DNA of 64,000 nt from Desulfobulbus rhabdoformis (GCF_016919065.1 NZ_JAFFQA010000023.1:1-64000), one strand, 5' to 3'; shown: positions 45,373 through 54,785, counted from the stretch's first letter. Numbers and translations: made by a program. Notes: generated by a model from the sequence alone, not told the origin.

Positions 45373-45471
45373 TTTCAGCGATTAACAGCAATTTTTTCCA
45401 GAGATCCTGCGTTGCAACAATGTGCAGTGAACTGATCATGGACGTAAACGATGTTGATTGCAGGAGTAGTA

Positions 45472-46740
45472 ATGAGTTTTAACGATTTTAATTTTACCCC
45501 CCATATTTCCCGAGCAATCCAAACATGCGGCTTCGTCACCCCCACCCCCATTCAAAAGCAGGCAATTGGTTCCATTCTTGAGCGGCGAGATCTTTTGGGG
45601 CTGGCCCAGACCGGGACCGGAAAGACTGCGGCATTTATTTTGCCGACCGTGCAACATCTCATGGCAACCTCTGGAAAACACGTCAAAACATTGATTATCG
45701 CTCCGACTAGAGAGTTGGCCGAACAGATCAATGATTTTACCCGTAGCATTATCAAGGGCACCCGATTGAGAAGCATGGCTATCTACGGAGGCGTCAGCAA
45801 GCAGGGGCAGATGAAGAGGCTTCGCCAGGGAGTCGATATTGTTGTTGCCTGCCCGGGACGTCTTTTGGATATCCTCAACAGCAAGGCGATCGACCTGAGC
45901 CAGGTTGAGACCTTGATCCTTGATGAGGCTGACCACATGTTCGATAAGGGATTCCTCCCCGATATTCGCAGAATATTGCGACAGCTCCCCAAGGAGAGGC
46001 AAACGCTGGTATTTTCAGCAACAATGCCAAAAGAAATCAGGCATCTTGCCGAAGATATCCTCAATGATCCGGTGACGGTACAGATCAACCCTAGTCGATC
46101 GGCCAAAAGTGTTTCCCACAGACTTTATACCATCGGACAGGAGCAAAAAACCGCATTGCTTCTTCATCTGCTCGACCGTGAACAGATGGAAACCATCCTG
46201 GTTTTCACCCGAACCAAACACAAGGCAAAGAGCCTGGCTCTTAAACTGGAGAAATCGGGTTTCAAAGCCACCTCGTTGCAGGGGAACCTTTCTCAGGGGC
46301 AACGAAAGCAGGCGCTGGATGGCTTTAAAAAGGGAAGATTTAACATCCTCGTCGCCACGGATATTGCCGCACGGGGCATTGATGTCACCGGTATCTCCCA
46401 TGTTATCAACTATGATATGCCGGATACTGCCGAGGCGTATATCCATCGTTCCGGTCGTACCGGCCGGGCTGCCTGCACCGGTGAGGCTCTTAATTTTGTC
46501 ACCAAAGAGGATGCCCGGATAATTCGCACCATTGAGCGATCCCTTGAAGGAAAAATGCGGCGTCAACCCGTTGATCCGGATGTCCAGGCTTCTCGTCCCG
46601 CTCAATCGGAGTGCCGCTCTGACAATTCAAAGCATCGGTCGACCGGTACAAAAACAAAAACAGCATCAAGTTCGCGGCGTTCGCGAAGTCGCCGCCCTCA
46701 GAGATCCGATATTTTCGGTTTTTCTGGCCAGGCCAGGTGA
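45472..46740 (+). CDS. DEAD-box RNA helicase (RhlE-like)
   Basis: 422 residues from ATG 45472 with AGGAGT upstream. Motifs in order: Q motif (GFVTPTPIQKQAI), I AQTGTGKT, Ia PTRELAEQ, II DEAD (ILDEADHMF), III SAT, V ATDIAARGID, VI HRSGRTGR. The C-terminal tail of about 50 residues is Ser/Arg-rich (SSRRSRSRRPQR), likely RNA-binding. It lies between an RRM remnant and a csp gene; this points to cold-shock RNA remodelling. Confidence 0.95.
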   Translation: MSFNDFNFTPHISRAIQTCGFVTPTPIQKQAIGSILERRDLLGLAQTGTGKTAAFILPTVQHLMATSGKHVKTLIIAPTRELAEQINDFTRSIIKGTRLRSMAIYGGVSKQGQMKRLRQGVDIVVACPGRLLDILNSKAIDLSQVETLILDEADHMFDKGFLPDIRRILRQLPKERQTLVFSATMPKEIRHLAEDILNDPVTVQINPSRSAKSVSHRLYTIGQEQKTALLLHLLDREQMETILVFTRTKHKAKSLALKLEKSGFKATSLQGNLSQGQRKQALDGFKKGRFNILVATDIAARGIDVTGISHVINYDMPDTAEAYIHRSGRTGRAACTGEALNFVTKEDARIIRTIERSLEGKMRRQPVDPDVQASRPAQSECRSDNSKHRSTGTKTKTASSSRRSRSRRPQRSDIFGFSGQAR

Positions 46741-46768
46741 TGAACGAAGCCGCAATATAAACATCTCA

Positions 46769-46793
46769 CCGCATAATCCTTTTGATTATGCGG
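46769..46793 (+). promoter_or_regulatory. Conserved hairpin in csp leader (copy 2)
   Basis: Perfect stem CCGCATAATC / GATTATGCGG with loop CTTTT, 77 bp before the csp start. Also present before the other two csp genes with compensating changes. Confidence 0.7.
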
Positions 46794-46869
46794 TGTGTTA
46801 CCACAGGTCCAAATTGGGCCAGCACAGAATTGTGTGCCGAGTGCGCACAACGAACAAGGAGTAGTTATT

Positions 46870-47070
46870 ATGTCTGAAGGAACTGTAAAATGGTTTAACG
46901 ATTCAAAAGGATTTGGTTTTATCGAGCAAGACGGTGGCAAGGATGTGTTTGTGCATCATACTGCCATTCAGGGGCACGGGTTCAAATCCCTTGAAGAGGG
47001 AGCACGCGTAAGCTTCGAAGTGACCGATGGCCCCAAAGGTTCGTCGGCACAAAATGTCTTGAAGTGCTGA
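46870..47070 (+). CDS. Cold-shock protein, CspA family (copy 2)
   Basis: 66 residues from ATG 46870, AAGGAG upstream. RNP1 KGFGFIEQ and RNP2 VFVHHTAI intact. It differs from copy 1 at only a few positions (for example the C-terminus LKC in place of VKI). It follows the DEAD-box gene by 129 bp on the same strand. Confidence 0.95.
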   Translation: MSEGTVKWFNDSKGFGFIEQDGGKDVFVHHTAIQGHGFKSLEEGARVSFEVTDGPKGSSAQNVLKC

Positions 47071-47091
47071 TCGTTCAGTCCTCGCCGTATA

Positions 47092-47113
47092 TCCCCCCCA
47101 TCAAGGGGGGGCT
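47092..47113 (+). terminator. Hairpin after csp copy 2
   Basis: CCCCCCATCAAGGGGGG stem-loop 22 bp after the stop, with a short T-poor tail. Confidence 0.5.
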
Positions 47114-47359
47114 CATTCTACCGTTGGTACGCCAACTGGTCATCTTACTGTATTCTCTTTTGCATCAGGAAGAAGGCAAATTATTGCGCACGAACCTACG
47201 GCTCTTTATTAAAGGGCCGGGTGAATTGGCTACGGCGTGGTGAGTCGAGCAAACATTCGACCAATTCTCTGTCCCTTCTTCTCCCCCCTTCAAATAGAGA
47301 GACCACATCCCCTTAGGGGCACGTTTGACTGGAACGAAGTGCTTTAGCGCTCCCCAACT

Positions 47360-49152
47360 TTGATCCATTTTGAAAACATTCTGAATTTGTTCAGTGAGTT
47401 CTGTTTACGTGAGGACTCCTCCATATCGTTGATCAGGCTTTTTAACGTTTACGATAAAACAACGGACATGGCCGCTCTGATTTGGGTCGTCTTTCGAGGT
47501 ACGATCTGGGCTTTACGCAACATGTTCAGCATACGGAGCGAGGAGCTCGCCGGATTTTCTTTACTCGCCTATCTGGATAGCCTCATCCAAGGCAACCATA
47601 CTGCCCCTGCTCCAAGTTCGGGCTTCATTGCCGAAATGCTGCATCTGATGAAAGGAATCAGGGGGCTGGCCGACCTCAATACCGAAAAAGCACCTGAATT
47701 CCGCAACCATGGTGGCAGGATTGCGGTTACAATGCGTTCTTCCGATTTTTCAAGCATGGCCCGCAAGGCGCAGGAATGTATCAACATGGATGATGAACTC
47801 ATCCGGTAGCGTAGCGCAAACAAGCAGCGGCTTTCTCAATACTTTCAGATTAGCGATCTGGAATGGTACGACTGGAGCTGGCATATCCGGTATATCATCC
47901 GCAGCCCCGAGGTGCTTGGCGAGCTGATCGTCCTTTCCGAACAGGAACGGACCGCCATTACCATGGCTCGAGCACAGGTGATTCCGTCAATGCACTACGT
48001 GAGTCGAGTGCGTGAACTGCGGTAGGAGGAGCCGGGCTGCAGCCACGATTTCATGGGTGAGGGGGATAATCCCCATTGACGGCATCACTCGTCGTTATCC
48101 CGGCATCGTTATTCTCAAGCCGGTACTGACCTGACCCCAGATCTGCGTCTATTGCCAACGGAACTGGCAGACCCAGGATGTGCTTTTACCGGATGCAGCC
48201 CAGGGAAAAGAAAAACTCGATCAAGCCCTGCAGTGGATCGAGAAGATCAAGGAGATTTTGGTCACCGGTGGCGACCCGTTGATTTTTTCCGACGAACGGC
48301 TGGAGATGATCCTCAGCCGTCTGGCGCAATTGGTGTGTGTGCTCTGGCTCCGCATTGGTACCCGCACCCCGGTGACCTTGCCGTAGCGGATTACCGAGTC
48401 CTTAGGAATCTTGAATAATTGCTTTTTCTGCCAATTCCGCGGAGTCTGGCGCTTACCTCGTCATGCTTAAAATTTTATCCTCGGAGGTAAGCGAATACTC
48501 CGATATCACGTATATGCCTGCGATAAAATTTTGCGCAATCCTCGGCCTTGATTGAAAAATCTAATTATCTTTCACGAATCCGGACGACGGGAGATGATAA
48601 TTATCACCCACTTTGAGCATCCGACCGAGATAACGTGCGGGGCAATGCAGGCGGCGCAACGTTTCCGCCTTTTCGGTATCAGCGTCTATAACCAGATGGT
48701 GTTTACCTACTACAACTCTCGTAAATTCAAGGCGGCAACTCTGCGGCAAAAGCTGCGTTTGATAGGCGTGATCCCCAATTACACCTTCAACACCAGGGGC
48801 AAAGAAGAGACTGACGATTACCGGGTACCGATTGTCCGTCTGCTGCAGGAGCAGCAGGAAGAGGCCAAGGATCTTGCCCGGAATCGTGCGCACTGACGTG
48901 ACCGTATTTAATGTGCCACGCTTAGGTAAAAATTATCTCCTTGCCAGCCAGAACCGGGATCTGATCACGATTTTGCCAGATGGACGCCGGGGCTACGAGT
49001 TTCACCCCTGGAAGAAAAAGATGGCTCTCATGGACACCTACATCTACACCGATGTTTCTATTCACGACTACCTCAAGCGTCTCCAGCGGGACGGAGAGAA
49101 AATCGCTGATTATAACTCAATCTGGGACTATTATTCGTGTTCCTTGCGCTAG
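47360..49152 (+). pseudogene. KamA-family (lysine 2,3-aminomutase-like) radical SAM gene, broken
   Basis: Pieces of one protein appear in order across several frames. An N-terminal helical part (47360-47809) ends at a stop. Next is DLEWYDWSWHIRYIIRSPE...AITMARAQVIP (47850-48022), then YCQRNWQTQD and EILVTGGDPLIFSDERLEMIL (48145-48385). A MITE at 48403-48568 follows, then ITHFEHPTEIT...RFRLFGISVYNQMVFTYYNSR and TFNTRGKEETDDYRVPIVRLLQEQQEEA (48573-48895). After a frameshift the end is VFNVPRLGKNYL...ILPDGRRGYEFHPW. The three-Cys cluster is incomplete. Gene is dead. Confidence 0.85.
48403..48568. mobile_element. MITE copy 3, inverted and truncated, inside the KamA pseudogene
   Basis: Begins TAGGAATCTTGAATAATT and ends within GATTGAAAAATCTAATTAT, lacking the last 13 or so bases of its terminal repeat. 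Internal sequence is over nine-tenths the same as copy 1 by eye, in the opposite orientation. Confidence 0.85.
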
Positions 49153-49303
49153 AAGATTTACCCACGTCAAAGTATCAGCAGCTAAGATCTTCCGGAAAAT
49201 CTCACTGGTGTCTCCGCTTGTCCTCAGACGATGGGCAGGTTGAATACCTCCACAGGTAGACTGGCCAGAAAACCCCTATATACATTGCAATCATAAGGAA
49301 AAC

Positions 49304-49513
49304 ATGCAAAAAAATAATGAATTGACTCAATGCGAACAAGAAATATTACATCGGCTGGGATTTTATGAGGATAGAGCTTTGCACCAACTCATGATCGAAC
49401 TTCGCCATAAGATTGGTATCAAGCCGAGCGAAGTTTTTGGCGCTATGGATTTTGCCAACAACAACGGGCTTGATGTCAAGTCGTTCCTTAGTTCGCTTCG
49501 AGAGCGTGCATAA
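49304..49513 (+). CDS. Small protein of unknown function
   Basis: 69 residues, soluble, helical by composition (YEDRALHQLMIELRHKIGI...DVKSFLSSLRERA). AAGGAAAA lies before the ATG. No family recognised. It may be a genuine small gene or a chance frame. Confidence 0.4.
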   Translation: MQKNNELTQCEQEILHRLGFYEDRALHQLMIELRHKIGIKPSEVFGAMDFANNNGLDVKSFLSSLRERA

Positions 49514-49887
49514 ACTGTTGCCTCGCCTCAAAGAACTGACCTGGTACTGAAAAAATGGACACAAAAGAGCTGCTCAGAAAAAAATTTGCAATCCCGAAAG
49601 CAGGTGATTTTTCCTACCCTACGGGTAAGGTGGGGCTGCAGCTGGGGCTGAACAACGGATCCTTCTCGGCATCAGAAAACTCATGGAGCAATTTTCGATA
49701 GACCTCCAGGATTGATGAAAAGGCAGATCAGCTTCGTACCAAAGGCCAAACCTCAGTTTGTTGCCAAAGAGCTTGGTATTGGCCATGTCATTCTTAGATA
49801 TTGCTTGAGTTTGGCGGAAGGCGAAGGCGAACCCAGCCACCCTTCAAGGTGGCTGGCTCCTGTATGGGAACTTCAACGAAAGAAAGC
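49514..49887. other. Gene-poor stretch before the SHOCT gene
   Basis: No gene I can defend. A 9-bp stem CCAGCCACC / GGTGGCTGG at 49833-49856 lies 32 bp beyond the SHOCT-gene stop and may terminate it (minus strand). Confidence 0.5.
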
Positions 49888-50175
49888 TCAACCTCGCGCC
49901 AGGATTTTGCGAAGGCGCTGATACTCTTCCTCGCTGATTTCACCACGAGCCAGCCTTGCATCAAGAATCCTGAGAGAATCCTCGGTATCACGATCTTTCG
50001 GTGTAGAGGATTTGTTGGCAAAGAAAATTTTGTAAATAATTGTAATAAATAAAAAAAGTAAAAATATATTCAAGAGTCCACCAAACAGACCGCCTCCCAT
50101 AAAATGTCCCATGAACGTGCCTCCCATTAAGTGATCTTCCCACCCTGTCAAACAGGTCCTCACGTGTTCGAACAT
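49888..50175 (-). CDS. SHOCT-domain membrane protein
   Basis: 95 residues from ATG 50175 (GAGGAG upstream). A Gly/Met/His-rich start (MGGTFMGHFMGGGLFGG), one TM helix (about 36-54, LNIFLLFLFITIIYKIFF), and the C-terminal SHOCT motif RILDARLARGEISEEEYQRLRKIL. Such proteins often sit near metal-resistance genes. It lies 70 bp after the ZraP-like gene on the same strand and may be co-transcribed. Confidence 0.85.
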   Translation of the reverse strand: MFEHVRTCLTGWEDHLMGGTFMGHFMGGGLFGGLLNIFLLFLFITIIYKIFFANKSSTPKDRDTEDSLRILDARLARGEISEEEYQRLRKILARG

Positions 50176-50245
50176 AGTTTCTCCTCAATGTCCGCAAAAT
50201 GGGGTTGCGGAAAACACTCTTTACGCAACCCCATGTACGCTTTCA

Positions 50246-50734
50246 TTACATGTGGTGATTTGAGCCGCCGTTCATATGCTGGTTGCTTCCAGTTCCCTGC
50301 ATGTGATGACCGCCATATCCTTGCATATGATTATACCCACCTTCACCATGCATCATTGAGTCGTGCATGGCCCTGTGCCCTCCATAGCCCATCATGCTGC
50401 TGCTATAGTCGCAATACTGGCTGCCCATTGCCCAACCGTGGCCCATGGGGGCAATCTTGTATTCCAGGGCTTTTTGGCGCAGCGTATCCCGTTCTTTGCT
50501 AATTTTTTCACTCAGAGTGCGAATGCGGCTGGTATCCGGGGTGTTTGCATGCATGAGTGCTCGCAGTTCAGCGTGATCTGCGGCCAGCGTGGAGCGCAGG
50601 GTTGAGGTCTGCTCCAAGAATGCCTGCTGATCGGCTGAAGTGGTGGCTGTTGTGTTGGTTGATGCAGCATAGGCTCCAGTGCTGACAACAGCGGCGGCAA
50701 AGAGCATTCCAGTAATCATATTCATTTTTTTCAT
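50246..50734 (-). CDS. zraP: ZraP-like zinc/copper-binding periplasmic chaperone
   Basis: 162 residues: signal peptide MKKMNMITGMLFAAAVVSTGAYA, helical CpxP/ZraP core (QQAFLEQTSTLRSTLAADHAELRALMHANTPD...LSEKISKERDTLRQKA), then a long His/Met/Gly tail (MGYGGHRAMHDSMMHGEGG, ending NHHM). GGAGGAAAA precedes the ATG. It is divergent from zraSR, as in E. coli, behind a perfect sigma-54 promoter. In E. coli ZraP binds zinc and damps ZraSR. Confidence 0.85.
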   Translation of the reverse strand: MKKMNMITGMLFAAAVVSTGAYAASTNTTATTSADQQAFLEQTSTLRSTLAADHAELRALMHANTPDTSRIRTLSEKISKERDTLRQKALEYKIAPMGHGWAMGSQYCDYSSSMMGYGGHRAMHDSMMHGEGGYNHMQGYGGHHMQGTGSNQHMNGGSNHHM

Positions 50735-50783
50735 GATGTTTTCCTCCGTGGATTGAAAGAGATGTGTTGGATGTCCTTGTTAC

Positions 50784-50799
50784 AGCATGTGTCGTGCCA
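50784..50799 (-). promoter_or_regulatory. Sigma-54 promoter of zraP
   Basis: Minus-strand TGGCACGACACATGCT fits the -24/-12 consensus, with ten bases between GG and GC. Predicted start near 50773, 39 nt before the ATG. Confidence 0.88.
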
Positions 50800-50894
50800 A
50801 AAAAAATATATATGTAATATATGGCTGAATTTACATTTAAAATTACAGTATTTTTCTCTGTAGCTTGAAAGTAGGATTGCGAAAATTGGGCTGA

Positions 50895-50940
50895 GTGTCT
50901 AATTTTTAGTCGTCTTGAAGCTGGACGACGTCTAAATATT
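50895..50940. promoter_or_regulatory. Pair of ZraR-like activator motifs
   Basis: GTGTCTAATTTTTAG (50895-50909) and GACGTCTAAATATTAA (50927-50942) share the core GTCTA-A/T run, 33 bp apart (50897 and 50930). Read toward zraP they have the same orientation as the pair at 32623-32668. Confidence 0.6.
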
Positions 50941-50993
50941 AACCGTTATGACTTGGCACCTCATCGCAACCACCAACGAGGTACGATCGATTT

Positions 50994-52775
50994 ATGAATA
51001 GAAGAAAGTTATATGCACCCTCTTGGATGATTATCGGCATGAGCCTGGTGCTGATGGTGGTCGTGCTACTGATGGGAGGGATGAGTTATCAACGCGAGAG
51101 ACAATCCCTGACAGTCCTGCTCAAAGAAAAAGGTGCTGCTGTAATTCAGGTTTTCGAAGCCGGAGCGAGAACCGGGATGATGGGCCTTTTAGGAAATCAG
51201 GCACATCTCCAGACCCTGCTGGAAGAAACAGCTCTGCGATCAGATACACTCTATATAACCCTGGCTGACAAAGAAGGGCGAATTTTGGCTAAGAGTGATC
51301 AGGAGCAGGTTGGAAAAACGATGACCGATTATGGCGTCCGTGCAGATTTTCAGCCCGGGGAAGTGGTGCAGTGGCGTATTCGTACAGATGCGATTCGAGG
51401 GGAAGTCTTTGAGGTGTATAAGCGATTTCTCCCAACAAGGGATCATGGAGGCGGCTTACACCATCGTTGGCATCTGCATGGTTCGATCTCACCTGAAAAA
51501 ATGGAGTGTTCACCAACCTGGATGGGGGGGGCTACACAAGAAAAGCTGTACAATGTCGAACAGCCACCAACCATTATCATTGGCATGGATATCAAGCCCT
51601 ATCAAAGAGCCATAAATGATGAGATCCGGCACAATTACATCATGGCAGGTATCATTTTTCTTGTTGCCCTGGCGGGTGTTGTTTCGCTCTTCTGGACCCA
51701 GAGCTACTTGAAAAACAGACGTATGCTGGATGATACCCGTGCCTTTGCTGCTGAAATAGTGCGGAGTCTACCCGTGGGGATGGTGGTGGTGGGGAAAACC
51801 AAGAGAGTGCTCTATATCAATGAGGTCGCCTGCTCTCTGCTCTCCGTGACACGGTCCTTGGCTGAAAAAAAGTCATTGGACCAACTACTTCCTGCGCAGC
51901 TCGTGCCTCTTCTGAGCGAAGAACGCCCAGCCACTGCAAGGGATGGACTTGAGATCACTTTGAACCGGGAGCAGCAGGAGCCGGCAGTGGTCCAGGTCCG
52001 TACCTCCACCGTACACAGTGAAGAGGGGCACTCTCTAGGATTCATGTGTATTCTTCAAGACGTCACCCAACTCCGAGCCCTGGAACGCGGTCTGCGCCAA
52101 AAGGAAAAACTGGCCGCCATTGGTGACCTGGCTGCAGGCATTGCCCATGAAATACGAAATCCCCTCAGTTCGATTAAGGGCTATGTGACGTATTTTGGGA
52201 GTCTTTTTGACAAAGGCAGTGAAAACAGGGAGGCCGCCGCCATTATGGCCGGTGAGGTGGACCGGGTCAATCGGGTCATTTCTGAACTGCTGGAGTTTGC
52301 CCGTCCTTCAGATCTCAAGATCAAACCCACCAATTTGCAAACCCTTATTGACCATGCCCTGCGCATTACAAGTCATGATTTGCAGGGAGCCGGGGTGGAG
52401 GTCAATTTGCAGTATCCGACCGAGCCTCCCATTCTCGATCTTGATCCCGATCGTATGACGCAGGTGCTCCTGAATCTCATCATCAATGCCGCACAGGCTA
52501 TGCCTGATGGCGGCAGACTCTCCATATCCGTGCAGCAGGAAAACAGTGGACTGAAACTGATGGTAGCCGACACTGGAAAGGGGATCTGCGCAGAGGAAAA
52601 AAATAATATATTTAATCCCTACTTCACCACCAAGAAAAACGGTACAGGGTTGGGGCTGGCTATCGTCTATAAGATCGTCGAGGATCATGGAGGGCGTATT
52701 GCAGTGCAGAGTACCCCAGGAGAGGGAACAACCATCTCCCTTCATCTTCCCGCGCAAAAGAGAGATGCAGCATGA
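50994..52775 (+). CDS. zraS: ZraS-like sensor histidine kinase
   Basis: 593 residues. TM1 about 13-33, periplasmic sensor about 34-220 with a His patch (RDHGGGLHHRWHLHG, about 150-165) that could bind metal, TM2 about 220-240, PAS domain about 258-370 (GMVVVGKTKRVLYIN...GFMCILQDVTQLRALE), HisKA with H box GIAHEIRNPLSSIKGY, and HATPase with N, G1 (VADTGKGI) and G2 (GTGLGLAIVYKI) boxes. Its stop overlaps the regulator start (ATGA). A run of eight G at 51524-51531 lies in the sensor region. Confidence 0.92.
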   Translation: MNRRKLYAPSWMIIGMSLVLMVVVLLMGGMSYQRERQSLTVLLKEKGAAVIQVFEAGARTGMMGLLGNQAHLQTLLEETALRSDTLYITLADKEGRILAKSDQEQVGKTMTDYGVRADFQPGEVVQWRIRTDAIRGEVFEVYKRFLPTRDHGGGLHHRWHLHGSISPEKMECSPTWMGGATQEKLYNVEQPPTIIIGMDIKPYQRAINDEIRHNYIMAGIIFLVALAGVVSLFWTQSYLKNRRMLDDTRAFAAEIVRSLPVGMVVVGKTKRVLYINEVACSLLSVTRSLAEKKSLDQLLPAQLVPLLSEERPATARDGLEITLNREQQEPAVVQVRTSTVHSEEGHSLGFMCILQDVTQLRALERGLRQKEKLAAIGDLAAGIAHEIRNPLSSIKGYVTYFGSLFDKGSENREAAAIMAGEVDRVNRVISELLEFARPSDLKIKPTNLQTLIDHALRITSHDLQGAGVEVNLQYPTEPPILDLDPDRMTQVLLNLIINAAQAMPDGGRLSISVQQENSGLKLMVADTGKGICAEEKNNIFNPYFTTKKNGTGLGLAIVYKIVEDHGGRIAVQSTPGEGTTISLHLPAQKRDAA

Positions 52776-54145
52776 AGAAAAAAGGAATGATTTTAGTTGT
52801 TGATGATGATGCGGCGCACCTCCAAATGCTGAAAACCGTGCTGGGTAGTCTTGGCCACAAGGTTGCCACAGCCACCGACGGCAGTGAAGCCATCGACTAT
52901 GTTCAGGAACAATCTTGTGACCTCATTCTCATGGATGTACGCATGACCAATGTGGACGGCATTGAGGCGCTGGCCCAGATAAAGGAACGCAACCCTTCCA
53001 TTCCGGTCATCATCATGACCGCCTACTCCTCGGTGGATACGGCGGTGGAGGCCATGAAACTCGGAGCCTATGATTATCTGACAAAACCGCTTAATTTTGA
53101 GGAGATGCAACTCATTATCAGCCGTGCTATGGAGCATCTTCAGCTCGCCCAGGAGAATCATTCGCTTAAGCAGCAGATGGGGCTAACGCAGGGATTTACA
53201 GAGATAATCGGTTCCAGCGCGGCCATGGGTAAGGTTATCGAAATGGCACGTATTGTCGCTCCCACCGAGGCAACCGTCCTGATCACCGGGGAAAGCGGCA
53301 CGGGAAAGGAACTCTTTGCCAAGGCAATTCACACCAACAGTGAACGCAAAAAACAGTCACTGGTCACCGTCAACTGTGCTGCCCTGACCGAAACCTTGCT
53401 TGAATCGGAACTCTTTGGTCATGAGAAAGGGACCTTTACCGGTGCGGATCGACAACGTAACGGACGTTTTGTCCAGGCCAATAAGGGAACCATCTTTCTT
53501 GATGAAGTGGGGGAAATACCGCTGGCCATGCAGGCAAAAATACTGCGAGCCATCCAGGAACGGGAGATTCAACGGCTTGGCAGCGATGAGGTTCAGCATG
53601 TGGATGTGCGCATTATTGCCGCGACCAATCGTGATCTACAGGAAGAGGTCCACAAGGGAACTTTTCGTGAGGATCTCTATTACCGGCTCAATGTGATGAA
53701 TCTCCACATTCCTCCCTTACGGGAGCGTATCACGGATATTCCTCTGCTGGCCCAGCATTTTCTGAAGAAATATGTAGAGAAAAACAGAAAAGATATCAAG
53801 GGATTCAGCCCGGAAGCCATGGCTATCCTCACCCACGCTCCCTGGCCCGGTAATGTTCGGGAGTTGGAAAATGTGATCGAGCGTGCCGTGATTTTGGCTA
53901 TGAATCCCTACGTGGAAGAGAATGATTTGCCGCATACTTTAACCTCAACGATCACTTCTGGGGCAGACGATACCGAAGGAGTAGGGGGGCTTGGGGGAAA
54001 ATCTCTGGAAGAGATTGAGAGCCTGGCTATTCAACAAACCCTGGAGAAGACTGGGGGCAATAAGACTGAAGCAGCAAAACTCCTCAATATCACCAGGACA
54101 ACGCTGAATAATAAATTAAAAAAATATAATATTTTTAACGAGTGA
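52772..54145 (+). CDS. zraR: ZraR-like sigma-54-dependent response regulator
   Basis: 457 residues: receiver (about 1-120; acidic VVDDDAAH, phospho-Asp in LILMDVRMT, Lys in YLTKPLNF), AAA+ domain with Walker A GESGTGKE, Walker B GTIFLDEVGEI and arginine-finger [11 protein letters not shown], and Fis-type HTH (NKTEAAKLLNITRTTLNNKLKKY). The sigma-54 contact loop reads GTFTGA in place of GAFTGA. It should activate zraP, the mini ZraP gene and its own operon. Confidence 0.93.
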   Translation: MKKKGMILVVDDDAAHLQMLKTVLGSLGHKVATATDGSEAIDYVQEQSCDLILMDVRMTNVDGIEALAQIKERNPSIPVIIMTAYSSVDTAVEAMKLGAYDYLTKPLNFEEMQLIISRAMEHLQLAQENHSLKQQMGLTQGFTEIIGSSAAMGKVIEMARIVAPTEATVLITGESGTGKELFAKAIHTNSERKKQSLVTVNCAALTETLLESELFGHEKGTFTGADRQRNGRFVQANKGTIFLDEVGEIPLAMQAKILRAIQEREIQRLGSDEVQHVDVRIIAATNRDLQEEVHKGTFREDLYYRLNVMNLHIPPLRERITDIPLLAQHFLKKYVEKNRKDIKGFSPEAMAILTHAPWPGNVRELENVIERAVILAMNPYVEENDLPHTLTSTITSGADDTEGVGGLGGKSLEEIESLAIQQTLEKTGGNKTEAAKLLNITRTTLNNKLKKYNIFNE

Positions 54146-54150
54146 AGCAG

Positions 54151-54170
54151 GGCTTTTTTCGCGAAAAGCG
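54151..54170 (+). terminator. Hairpin after zraR
   Basis: GCTTTT-ttcgcg-AAAAGC, 6 bases after the stop; weak stem. Confidence 0.35.
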
Positions 54171-54239
54171 ATTCCTGGATGATTGGTGTCTGCAGGGCTT
54201 TAATCTGTTTCACTCAATCGCGAAAACTGACGTATTTTT

Positions 54240-54784
54240 TCTCCTATTCGAGGATAAGGACGCATGCTGACAATGCCAACGAATGTTCACATCGAGCATG
54301 TACTTCCAGAGTGTCACAAAAAAAAATTGCAAGTAGCTGTATTGCGACACCTTGCAGGTTACAACTGTGGGGTAGTATCCCGACCAGAATGTTGAGAGTA
54401 TGTCCAGGCGTAACTACCTGCACAGCATTATAAAAATCAGCAGATCAATGGTGGAGATAATTATGACCTGATCGTACTTGACCTTATGCGGCCTTCTTTC
54501 AGTGGGATCGAGAACTTAAGAGAAATGCGCCCGGCAGGGATAACACCCCCTATCCTGATTCTGACGGCAAAGGGTGATGTTGAGGATGAGGTAGCTGGCA
54601 TGGATATTGGATTGGATGATCTTCTAGTTAAACTCTTTCCTTTGGCAGAAATCCTGGTGCGGATAGGTGCATTACCGAGGGGAGTTGCTGCTGGCTTGGT
54701 GAGGCGCGGTTTTGCTCAAGCCCAATCAACCTGCAGCAAGATCGAAGAACCTGTTCAAAAGTTCCGCAAAGCGAAAAACGTGTA
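54240..54784 (+). pseudogene. Decayed OmpR-type response regulator
   Basis: From about 54440 the frame reads QINGGDNYDLIVLDLM...ILILTAKGDVEDEVAGMDIGLDDLLVKLFPLAEILVRIGAL, the second half of a receiver. The proline after the conserved Lys is lost (KLF) and the DNA-binding domain is missing. The upstream part (54240-54440) has receiver-like scraps in broken frames (LLFEDKDA). No functional start or ribosome site. Confidence 0.65.
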
Positions 54785-54785
54785 A

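Noticed and set aside
47165..47368. Minus-strand small protein before the KamA pseudogene
   Set aside because: Composition looks random, no ribosome site, and it lies over a stretch with many stops on the other frames.
49619..49840. Minus-strand gene with FGLWYEADLPFHQSW
   Set aside because: No ribosome site, no family match; at most a relic of a mobile element.
50953..50967. Sigma-54 promoter TGGCACCTCATCGCA before zraS
   Set aside because: The sequence is close to consensus, but only nine bases separate GG and GC; sigma-54 promoters do not tolerate this spacing. It may be a decayed site.
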